Assembly: GCA_029975915.1 (NCBI GenBank)
Contig: JARKOC010000248.1
Location: 62,001 to 126,000, forward strand
Direction: 5' to 3'
Origin: Bryobacteraceae bacterium
Lineage (GTDB): Bacteria > Acidobacteriota > Terriglobia > Bryobacterales > Bryobacteraceae
DNA length: 64,000 nt
Below the pieces are notes generated by a model. The model had not been told where the DNA came from and made no database searches. It was given only the letters and a program-made list of their open reading frames with translations. The position numbers and the translations under genes are program-made. Positions 26,790 to 33,868 of the stretch are shown piece after piece; within the stretch, counting starts at the first letter, position 1, and every line of letters starts with the position of its first letter.

Positions 26790-27533
26790 ATGGCGGAAGT
26801 CTGTCAGCACTGCGGCGGCACGGGCTGGATCATCGTTGAAAAGGATGGCCTGTCCGGCGCGAGCCGTTGCGCCTGCCAGAACGAAGGCCGCTCGGCCCGG
26901 CTGCTGGAAGCCGCGCGCATCCCGGCCAACTTCGCCGGCGACGCCTTCGACAACTTCCAGCTTCGCGGATCGAAGGAACTCGGCGAGGTGATGCTTTATC
27001 TGAAGCAGTACGCCGACAATTACCCGGCTGTGGAGCCGCCGGGCGTGCTGCTGGTGGGCGAACCGGGCACGGGCAAAACCCACTTGGCCGTCGCCACAGC
27101 CAAACGCCTCATTGAGCACGGCTTCAGCGTCCTGTTCACAGACTATTCGCACCTGCTCTCCCGCATTCGCGCCAGCTACGATCCGTCCACCGGCGCGGAC
27201 CGCGACGCGTTCAAAGAGGCGATGGAGTGCGAGATACTCCTGCTCGACGACCTTGGCGCACACCGCGTCACGGATTGGGTCGAGGATACGGTCACCTCAA
27301 TCATCACCTACAGGGCCAACGAGCGGAAACCGACCATCGTGACCACCAATCTGCCCGACCCCGACATGGGCGGCCAGGTGATCGAGCGGAATCCCGAAGG
27401 CTCGCCGGCGCGGTTCGATATCAAGACGACGCTTACTGAGAAGATCGGCATGCGCGCCCGCTCGCGGCTGTTCGAGATGTGCAAGATTCTGAAGATGCCG
27501 AAAATCGGCGACTACCGCATTCGCCGGTTCTGA
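26790..27533 (+). CDS. DnaC/IstB-like AAA+ ATPase (possible helicase loader)
   Basis: The 247-aa protein has an N-terminal zinc-finger-like set (C5, C8, C27, C29: CQHCGGTG and CAC), then a AAA+ domain with Walker A GEPGTGKTH (90-98) and Walker B EILLLDDLG (148-156). The string TNLP for sensor 1 and TEKIGMRARSRLFEMCKI near the end are typical of DnaC/DnaI proteins. These load the replicative helicase DnaB. No IS element or istA neighbour is present, so the IS21 helper IstB is unlikely. It starts 5 bp after galM, which may reflect tight packing rather than function. Confidence 0.85.
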   Translation: MAEVCQHCGGTGWIIVEKDGLSGASRCACQNEGRSARLLEAARIPANFAGDAFDNFQLRGSKELGEVMLYLKQYADNYPAVEPPGVLLVGEPGTGKTHLAVATAKRLIEHGFSVLFTDYSHLLSRIRASYDPSTGADRDAFKEAMECEILLLDDLGAHRVTDWVEDTVTSIITYRANERKPTIVTTNLPDPDMGGQVIERNPEGSPARFDIKTTLTEKIGMRARSRLFEMCKILKMPKIGDYRIRRF

Positions 27534-27578
27534 CGGGCGTGCGCGGCGCGTGCTGAAGGTGATACAAGAGACGCTGGA

Positions 27579-28811
27579 ATGAACTCCCGCCAACGTGTCC
27601 TCTCCGCACTGAACCACATTCAGCCCGACCGCATCCCCATTGATCTATCCGGCCATCGCTCGTCAGGCATCTCGGCCATCGCTTATCCGAAACTGCGCGC
27701 GCATCTTGGTCTCCCGCCACGGCCCGTGCGCGTCTATGATCCTGTGCAGCAACTGGCCATCGTCGATGAGGACGTGCTGGACCATTTCGGCGTGGATACC
27801 ATCGAACTCGGGCGCGGGTTCTGCCACGAAGACCGCTGGTGGACCGAATGGAACCTTCCGGATGGCACGCCCTGCCTGATGCCGTTCTGGGCATTGCCCG
27901 AACGGGTTGCGGCCGATTGGGTGCTGCGCTCGCCTTCAGGACGGATCATCGCCCGCATGCCGGAGGGCTCGCTGCATTTCGATCAAGTCTATTGGCCTTT
28001 CCTCGACGGCCCGGAGGATCTTTCGCGCATTGCAGAACTCTACCCTGAGCACATGTGGACCGGCGTCGCCTCGCCGCCTGGGCCGTCAATCGGTTCCATG
28101 ACTGAACTTGGCTTTGGGGCGCGCGTTCTGCGGTCGTCCACCGACCGCGCCATTCTGGGTCTGTTCGGCGGCAACCTTCTCGAGATGGGCCAGTTCTACT
28201 ACCGCATGGACAACTTCCTGGCCATGCTCGGCGAGGACCCGCCGCGGGTCCACCGCTTCCTCGACGCCCTGGTCGAAATCCATCTCGCCAACTTGCGGCG
28301 GTTTCTCGCAGCCGTTGGCGACGCGATCGACATCATCTGTTTCGGCGACGACCTCGGCTCCCAGAACGGCCCGCAAATCTCGCCGCGCATGTATCGCGAG
28401 TTCTTCAAACCCCGTCATGCGGCAATGTGGGCCGAAGCCAAGCGCCTGGCGCCGGTGAAGGTGATGCTGCACTGCTGTGGCGCCGTGCGGCAATTGTTGC
28501 CAGACCTGATCGACGCCGGCCTCGACGCCATCAACCCGGTTCAGATCAGCGGCAAGGGCATGGAGGCCGAAGGTCTGAAACGCGACTTCGGTGCGCAACT
28601 CACGTTCTGGGGCGGCGGTTGCGACACGCAGCGCGTGCTGCCATTGGGTATTCCGGATGAAGTGCGCGACCATGTCCGCGCACAGTGCCAGGCGCTTGCT
28701 CCAGGCGGCGGATTCGTTTTCCAGCAGGTCCACAACATCCTGGCCGGCGTGCCGCCGGAAAACATCGTGGCGATGTACGAGGGGGTGGCCGCGGCGTCAA
28801 TTACTGTTTGA
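27579..28811 (+). CDS. Uroporphyrinogen decarboxylase-like (URO-D fold) protein
   Basis: The 410-aa protein begins MNSRQRVLSALNHIQPDRIP, the usual opening of the URO-D/methyltransferase superfamily. It continues with ICFGDDLGSQNGPQISPRMY, VMLHCCGAVRQLLPDLIDAG and AINPVQISGKGMEAEGLKRD, which are typical of the MtaA/CmuA-like branch (methylcobamide:CoM-type methyltransferases and relatives). It is not HemE: the true hemE is at 51449 and this protein lacks the VWFMRQAGRY motif. In acidobacteria such paralogs are common and uncharacterised. Its last 11 bp overlap the end of the convergent enolase-superfamily gene. Confidence 0.85.
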   Translation: MNSRQRVLSALNHIQPDRIPIDLSGHRSSGISAIAYPKLRAHLGLPPRPVRVYDPVQQLAIVDEDVLDHFGVDTIELGRGFCHEDRWWTEWNLPDGTPCLMPFWALPERVAADWVLRSPSGRIIARMPEGSLHFDQVYWPFLDGPEDLSRIAELYPEHMWTGVASPPGPSIGSMTELGFGARVLRSSTDRAILGLFGGNLLEMGQFYYRMDNFLAMLGEDPPRVHRFLDALVEIHLANLRRFLAAVGDAIDIICFGDDLGSQNGPQISPRMYREFFKPRHAAMWAEAKRLAPVKVMLHCCGAVRQLLPDLIDAGLDAINPVQISGKGMEAEGLKRDFGAQLTFWGGGCDTQRVLPLGIPDEVRDHVRAQCQALAPGGGFVFQQVHNILAGVPPENIVAMYEGVAAASITV

Positions 28812-30138
28812 TGATCGTGCCGTCCCGGCGGCGGACTTCGCCCCAGCCGCCATTGAGCCGTTTTCGCTCTCCCTGCTCGAACGAACCAAACGGATACTTC
28901 GCGGCCGCCTTCTCGTCCACCTCGATACCCCAGCCCGGCGCTTCGTTCGCGTAGAAGTAGCCGTTTTCAAGCTTTGGGCAGCCTTGGAACACTTCCTGCT
29001 CGCGCTCGGTGAAAATGCGCCCTTCCTGGATGCCGAAGTTGTAGCAGGCGAGGTCCAGGGCGATATTGGCGGCATGGCCGACTGGCGATACGTCGCCGGG
29101 GCCGTGCCAGGCGGTCTTGACGCCCATCAGTTCGGCCATCGCGGCCACCTTGCGGCAGGGCGTCACGCCGCCCGCCTGCGAGACATGGATGCGGATGTAG
29201 TCGATCAAACGTTCATGGATGAGCGGCGTCCATTCGTGCGGCGAGTTGAAAAGTTCGCCCATGGCCAGCGGCGTCGTGCACTGCGCGCGGATGTGTCGGA
29301 ACCAGGCGATGTCTTCGGGACTCACCGGGTCTTCGATGAAAAACGGCCGGTACTTCTCGACATCCTTGCAGAACCGCATCGCCTGCACGGGCGAGACGCG
29401 TTCGTGGATGTCGTGCAACAGTTCGACTTCGTCGCCCAGTTCCTTGCGCGCTATCTCGAAAAGCTTCAGCGCCCGGCTGAGATACGCTTCCGGTTCGAAG
29501 ACCGGCGCCGAATGGAGCGCCGCGACCCTGGCGTCGCCGCGGCCGGAACCGTAGCCAGCCATGCCGGGTACGCCCACCTGGATTCGGACGTGCCGGTACC
29601 CGCGCGCCATGTAGCCCTTGGCCGATTCGATCACCTGCGGGAAGTCCGCGCCTGAGGCGTGCGCGTAGCAGTCCACCGCCTCGCGGCACTTGCCGCCCAG
29701 CAGTTGATAAACCGGCATCCCGGCCTGGCGTCCTTTGATATCCCACAGCGCTTCGTCGACGCCCGATATGGCGTTGTTCAGCACCGGGCCATTGCGCCAG
29801 TACGACGAGTTATAGAGCATTTGCCAGGTATCGTCGATGCGGTCGGCCTGCTTGCCGATCAACTGCGGTTTCAGGTACTTTTCGATGGCCGGGACCACCA
29901 GGTCCGCGCGCTGCGTGAAACAGGCGCAACCGTATCCGTAGAGGCCGTCCTGGTCGGTCAGGATCTTCACTACGGGCAGCCGCAGCCCGGCGGGCGCGGT
30001 CTGGATCACCTGCACGTCCTTGATCTTTGGCGACGGCATGGCCCGCGTGGCGCGCGCGGCGCGTTCTTGCGCGGCCGCCTCCTTTGGTGAAACGGCCGCG
30101 GCGGCCGCAGCCAGCGACAGCAGAGTCCGGCGCTTCAT
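28801..30138 (-). CDS. Exported enolase-superfamily protein, ManD (mannonate dehydratase)-like
   Basis: The 445-aa protein is a mandelate racemase/muconate lactonizing enzyme relative. Metal ligands read D243 (LLHDIHERVSP), E269 (FFIEDPVSPED) and E295 (MGELFNSPHEW); H345 in TAWHGPGDVSPVGHAAN is the catalytic-side His. These strings, and HVRIQVGVPGMAGYG, are those of the ManD/RspA group, whose members dehydrate D-mannonate or D-gluconate, often slowly. The N-terminus MKRRTLLSLAAAAAAVSP is a twin-arginine-like signal, unusual for ManD. GGAG lies 6 nt before the start. Placed just downstream of ccmD (17 bp), but its function fits sugar-acid breakdown. Confidence 0.88.
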   Translation of the reverse strand: MKRRTLLSLAAAAAAVSPKEAAAQERAARATRAMPSPKIKDVQVIQTAPAGLRLPVVKILTDQDGLYGYGCACFTQRADLVVPAIEKYLKPQLIGKQADRIDDTWQMLYNSSYWRNGPVLNNAISGVDEALWDIKGRQAGMPVYQLLGGKCREAVDCYAHASGADFPQVIESAKGYMARGYRHVRIQVGVPGMAGYGSGRGDARVAALHSAPVFEPEAYLSRALKLFEIARKELGDEVELLHDIHERVSPVQAMRFCKDVEKYRPFFIEDPVSPEDIAWFRHIRAQCTTPLAMGELFNSPHEWTPLIHERLIDYIRIHVSQAGGVTPCRKVAAMAELMGVKTAWHGPGDVSPVGHAANIALDLACYNFGIQEGRIFTEREQEVFQGCPKLENGYFYANEAPGWGIEVDEKAAAKYPFGSFEQGERKRLNGGWGEVRRRDGTIIKQ

Positions 30139-30154
30139 GGCGTGCTCCTATGGG

Positions 30155-30319
30155 CTACTTCTTGGTTTGGTCTTCCAGCATCCGTTTCACGTTATCGAGT
30201 TGCCGCGTCAGGCTCCGGCCTCGTGCCGCCAGCGTGAGCGCGTAAACGATCAGAATCGCCCAGGCCGTGATCAGCCCGTAGGCGAGGTAGGAGAAATTTC
30301 GTTGGACTGCGTCGTTCAT
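30155..30319 (-). CDS. ccmD: CcmD-like small membrane protein
   Basis: A 54-aa frame starts at the ATG at 30319 (MNDAVQRNFSYLAYGLITAW), 16 bp after ccmC, with GGGAGA upstream. It has one membrane helix (about residues 11-31) followed by a basic cytosolic tail that ends in a short charged helix (NVKRMLEDQTKK). Size, topology and position after ccmC match CcmD, which joins CcmABC and helps release heme-loaded CcmE. Sequence conservation in CcmD is low, so the call rests on topology and context. Confidence 0.75.
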   Translation of the reverse strand: MNDAVQRNFSYLAYGLITAWAILIVYALTLAARGRSLTRQLDNVKRMLEDQTKK

Positions 30320-30335
30320 CTTCTTGTCTCCCGGG

Positions 30336-31013
30336 CTAGATCATGTGCGCTTCGCGGCGCAGCGCGTCGATCTCCCTCTGTTGCTTTTCCTGCACATAAC
30401 GCACGGCGACGAGGATCGCGGCGACGATCAGAATGGGGACCCAGTTGCCGTAGAGCATGGCGCGGTAGCTCGCATCCATCTTGCCTTCGCCGAAAAGCAC
30501 CGGCTGCGGATGCTGGGTCCGGAACCATTTGATGGAGAAGAACACGAACGGCACCACCGAAAAGTTCAGGACCGACATCACGGCCGACATCCGCGCCCTT
30601 TCGGTCGGCTCATCGATCGCGCGGCGCAGCACAAGATAGCCGGCATACAGCAGCCAGCAGATGAGCATCGAGGTGAGCCGCCAATCCCAGGTCCACCAGA
30701 TGCCCCAGATGATGCGGGCCCAGATCATTCCGGTGAGCAGGTTCACCGCGCCGAACGCCAGTCCGACCTCGACCACCGAAACGCCGAAAGCGTCGTAATT
30801 CATCTTTTTCGACTTGAGGTAGGCCAGGCCGGCGATCAGCGACGCCAGGAAACAGAGGAAACAGGTGAACGCCGCGGGGACGTGGAAGAAGATGATCCGG
30901 AAGATGGCGCCCTGGAACTTCTCGTCGGGCAGTTGGGTCAGGATCACCCAGATGTTGCGCGCCAGCAGCAGCGCGGCAATTGCCCCGCCGGCGATCAGGA
31001 TGTTCTTGCGCAT
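30336..31013 (-). CDS. ccmC: Cytochrome c maturation heme-handling protein CcmC
   Basis: CcmC presents heme to CcmE at the periplasmic membrane face. The 225-aa protein has about six membrane segments, the WWD-type heme domain (MIWARIIWGIWWTWDWRLTS, with the core WWTWDWRLT), and His residues in FRIIFFHVPAA and on the later loop that can act as external heme ligands. GAGGAG lies 8 nt before the ATG. It is 21 bp after ccmB and before ccmD. The order ccmA-B-C-D is the usual one. Confidence 0.95.
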   Translation of the reverse strand: MRKNILIAGGAIAALLLARNIWVILTQLPDEKFQGAIFRIIFFHVPAAFTCFLCFLASLIAGLAYLKSKKMNYDAFGVSVVEVGLAFGAVNLLTGMIWARIIWGIWWTWDWRLTSMLICWLLYAGYLVLRRAIDEPTERARMSAVMSVLNFSVVPFVFFSIKWFRTQHPQPVLFGEGKMDASYRAMLYGNWVPILIVAAILVAVRYVQEKQQREIDALRREAHMI

Positions 31014-31034
31014 TGAAATTGCTCCTCGCCGCGA

Positions 31035-31715
31035 CTAGCCGATCAGCACGGCGTCGATCAGCAGCACGGCCAGCGAAGTAAAAATGATATCGAAGCCAAC
31101 CAGCAGCCGCACCCACGCCCACTGGTCGCCCGCGATCGGCTCGCCGGCCACCAGCGTGGTGGTGAGTTGCATTGCCGCCATCAGGCACGGGATCAGCGCC
31201 GGGTAGACCAGCATGGGCAGCATCACTTCGCGCAGCCGCAGGTTCACGGTTAGCGCCGAAAACAGAGTCCCAACCACCGTAACGCCCCACGTCGCCAGCG
31301 CCAGCACCATTGCCAGCTCCCAGGGGCGCGACCACCAGGTGACGTTGTAGAAGACGCCGAACACTGGCAGGCAGACCACCTCAATGGCAATCAGCAGCGC
31401 GTAGTTGGCCAGCGACTTGCCTGTGAACAGCGCCGCGCCCGGAACCGGTGAACTCACCAGCGTCTCCAGGCAGTCATTGGCCAGTTCCCTGGCGAATGAC
31501 CGGTTCAGGATCAGCACGCCGGCAAAGGCGAAGACCAGCCACAATAGCCCCCCGGCGATCTCGCGCGTTGTCTCCGACGTCGGATCGAAGGCGAAACTGA
31601 ACAGGATTAGGATGACGAGCGCGAAGCTGAGCGACGCGTTCACCGCCTCTTTCGTGCGCAGCTCGCTGCGCAGGTCCTTGGCGGCCACTGTGAAGGTTTG
31701 GCGAAGAAACTGCAT
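31035..31715 (-). CDS. ccmB: Heme exporter membrane subunit CcmB
   Basis: CcmB forms the membrane part of the CcmAB(CD) ABC complex, which uses ATP to release heme-bound CcmE. The 226-aa protein has six membrane segments and the characteristic NRSFARELANDCLETLVSSP loop and VYPALIPCLMAAMQ helix. The ATG at 31715 overlaps the ccmA stop (TGATG); a longer open frame to 31745 runs into ccmA and is rejected. Confidence 0.94.
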   Translation of the reverse strand: MQFLRQTFTVAAKDLRSELRTKEAVNASLSFALVILILFSFAFDPTSETTREIAGGLLWLVFAFAGVLILNRSFARELANDCLETLVSSPVPGAALFTGKSLANYALLIAIEVVCLPVFGVFYNVTWWSRPWELAMVLALATWGVTVVGTLFSALTVNLRLREVMLPMLVYPALIPCLMAAMQLTTTLVAGEPIAGDQWAWVRLLVGFDIIFTSLAVLLIDAVLIG

Positions 31716-32413
31716 CACGCCTCCCCGTAGTTTCGGTAGATCCAACCCGGATCGTCCACCATCTCGCGCGTCCGTCCGCCCTTGAATGCCAGTTTGCCCC
31801 GGTTGATCAGCGCCACGTGCGTGGCTAGTTCCAGCGCCTCGCGCAACTGGTGCGTGGACATCAGTACGGTGCGCCCTTCGGCCAAAGCTTCGCGCAGAAC
31901 CGTCTGGAGGACGGCGATGGCTCGGTCGTCCAGCGCCGTGAACGGCTCGTCAAGAAGCAGGACGCGAGGGCTGTGCAGGAAGGCGCGGGCCACGGCCAAG
32001 CGCTGCCTCATGCCACGCGAGAACTCCCTCACCAGCCCGTCCTTCACGCGTTCCAGGCCCGTCCGCTGCAGCCATTCCATCGCTTTGCTCTCGGGTTCAG
32101 CAAGGCCGTACAGGTTGGCGAACAATCGCAAATTCTCGATCGCCGAAAGTTCGTCGTAGATGCCTATGCCGTGGCCGAGAACGCCGATGGAGGCCCGCGC
32201 CGCTCGTTCCGAGGCATCCTGGCCAAACAGTTGCACCTGGCCTCTCGCCGGTCTGGAGAGGCCGGCCAGGATCTTCAGCAACGTTGTCTTTCCGGCGCCG
32301 TTTCTGCCGAGCAGGGCGACACAGGAGCCTGGCTCCACAGTGAAGGATATGTCGCGCAGGGCGGGGAAGTCGCCGTAAAACTTCCAGACGCCCTCAATCG
32401 CCAGCGCACTCAT
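31715..32413 (-). CDS. ccmA: Heme exporter ATP-binding subunit CcmA
   Basis: This is a 232-aa ABC ATPase with Walker A LLGRNGAGKTTLLK, signature EFSRGMRQRLAVARA (F-S-R-G-M in place of LSGGQ, as usual for CcmA-like proteins), Walker B RVLLLDEPFTALD and the switch His in STHQLRE. It powers release of holo-CcmE from CcmC. It starts with a 4-bp ATGA overlap with the preceding membrane-anchored protein gene and ends in a TGATG overlap with ccmB, so the operon is tightly coupled. Confidence 0.93.
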   Translation of the reverse strand: MSALAIEGVWKFYGDFPALRDISFTVEPGSCVALLGRNGAGKTTLLKILAGLSRPARGQVQLFGQDASERAARASIGVLGHGIGIYDELSAIENLRLFANLYGLAEPESKAMEWLQRTGLERVKDGLVREFSRGMRQRLAVARAFLHSPRVLLLDEPFTALDDRAIAVLQTVLREALAEGRTVLMSTHQLREALELATHVALINRGKLAFKGGRTREMVDDPGWIYRNYGEA

Positions 32414-33393
32414 ACCTTGCGTTTATTGAGCGCTGACACCGTCCCTTTGAGGTAGTGCGCGGTGAAGCCGAGCGCCAGGAATGCCAGCGTCAGCCCAAGC
32501 GCCCACTTCCAGTTGCGCTCGTATCCAGGCGGCATGATCTGCTTGATCTTCGGCCCTTCGGATTCGCCTTCGCTACCCGGCACAACACTCAGCGAGCCTG
32601 AGCCCGAGATGGTCAGCTTCAACTCCTTCACCGTGATGTCGAACACAGCCGCCTTGGTCTGCGGCTCATTGCCGATGTTGACAATGCCCGCGCCGGCCGC
32701 CTCCACTCCCTGTGGCAGCACCAGTTTTGGAGAAGCTGCGCCATTGAGTAGTCTGGTTTCGAGCACGGCCCCGGCCGCCGGTGGGAGCTTGTAACTGAAG
32801 TCGAACCTCGTCTCGCCGGGCTTCACCGGGTAGTCCACCGTCCAAATGTTGGCCGCCGCGGTCTTCACCGGCTGGCGCTCCACGGGCATTCCGCCTTGCG
32901 CGATCACCCGCGCCATCACGTTTTCGCCAGCGGCGGCCGGCACAAACACTTTCACCGTGCCCGCTTTCGGATTGTTCCAAGTCACTTGAGCCGGATTGAG
33001 AAAGACAACCGTCTCGTTGACCACCAGTTCCGAGCCATTGGACTCAACCATGATCATGTGCTGGTCCGCTTTGACTTCCGGCACGCTCGATGCGCTGTCA
33101 TAGACAGCGATTTCCAAACCCGCCCCGCCCGCTTGCGACATCGGCGCGTTGTACCGCACGCCCTGATACTCGGCCTGCACCAGATGCGCCGATCCCGTTG
33201 AGGAATCGAAACTGAAACGGCCTTCGGCATCCGTTTTCGTCGAACCAGCCGCCTGCATACCGCTGGCGCCGAAGTTGGTCAGCGTCACGGTCACGCCAGC
33301 TTGCGGCTTGCCCTTCGTCCTGTTGATGACGACGCCCGTGACTGCGGCCGGCAGTGTCATGGCCGCGGCCAGAAACAGAATTGGCAGCTTCAT
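32410..33393 (-). CDS. Secreted, C-terminally anchored protein with carboxypeptidase-regulatory-like domain, in the ccm operon
   Basis: The 327-aa protein has a signal peptide (MKLPILFLAAAMTLPAAV). A domain of the carboxypeptidase-regulatory/Cna-B-like type follows, about residues 18-95 (GVVINRTKGKPQAGVTVTLT, TDAEGRFSFDS). A longer beta-rich part comes next, then a single C-terminal membrane helix (WALGLTLAFLALGFTAHYL) and a short basic tail. It would sit on the periplasmic face, held by the helix. It overlaps both neighbours by 4 bp (ATGA on each side), so it belongs to the ccm operon, although it is not a canonical Ccm protein. Function unknown; a role in cytochrome assembly is inferred. 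Confidence 0.8.
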   Translation of the reverse strand: MKLPILFLAAAMTLPAAVTGVVINRTKGKPQAGVTVTLTNFGASGMQAAGSTKTDAEGRFSFDSSTGSAHLVQAEYQGVRYNAPMSQAGGAGLEIAVYDSASSVPEVKADQHMIMVESNGSELVVNETVVFLNPAQVTWNNPKAGTVKVFVPAAAGENVMARVIAQGGMPVERQPVKTAAANIWTVDYPVKPGETRFDFSYKLPPAAGAVLETRLLNGAASPKLVLPQGVEAAGAGIVNIGNEPQTKAAVFDITVKELKLTISGSGSLSVVPGSEGESEGPKIKQIMPPGYERNWKWALGLTLAFLALGFTAHYLKGTVSALNKRKV

Positions 33394-33806
33394 GACTTGG
33401 CAGCCTCCATCGGCGCGGCGCACTCGCCGCAAAATTTCATTGCCCGGTCGAACTCCGCGCCGCACGAGGGACACTTGTAGGCCGCATTTGTGGCGGCCTT
33501 CGACTCGGCTGGCTTCTCGGCAGGCGCCGCCGGCCGGACCTTGCCGATTAATGCCGCGATCTCGGCGTTCACCTTTGCCAGTTGCTTCTCCAGCGCCTGC
33601 TTCGACTTCTCGTAATCGGCTTCCGACAGCTTGCCCAGCCTGAACTCGAAGCTCAGATCGCGCATGTTTTCGTAGATCGCCGCCTTGCGCTCCTCGAGAT
33701 GCGCGGTTGGCGAGAGCGTCTCGGTAGGCGGAATCGCGCCGGGCCGGATAAAAAGCACCAGGGCCAGAACGGCGCTGATCAGAAGTATGGATACCGCTAA
33801 TGTCAT
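33390..33806 (-). CDS. CcmI-like membrane protein with a C-terminal zinc ribbon
   Basis: The 138-aa protein has one N-terminal membrane helix (about residues 3-20), a charged helical region (ERKAAIYENMRDLSFEFRLG then KLSEADYEKSKQALEKQL) that resembles the first part of CcmI (N-x6-L-x4-L/G-KLSE-x2-Y), and a C-terminal zinc ribbon with C112, C115, C126 and C129 (CPSC...CGEC). The canonical CcmI TPR region is absent. The gene follows ccmF by 62 bp and overlaps the next gene by 4 bp. A scaffold role in heme ligation is an inference. Confidence 0.7.
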   Translation of the reverse strand: MTLAVSILLISAVLALVLFIRPGAIPPTETLSPTAHLEERKAAIYENMRDLSFEFRLGKLSEADYEKSKQALEKQLAKVNAEIAALIGKVRPAAPAEKPAESKAATNAAYKCPSCGAEFDRAMKFCGECAAPMEAAKS

Positions 33807-33868
33807 TTGTCGGGGCCAGCTACATTTTCCACAATTCAGGCCTGTTCATGCATGAGTACTCAAGCGTC

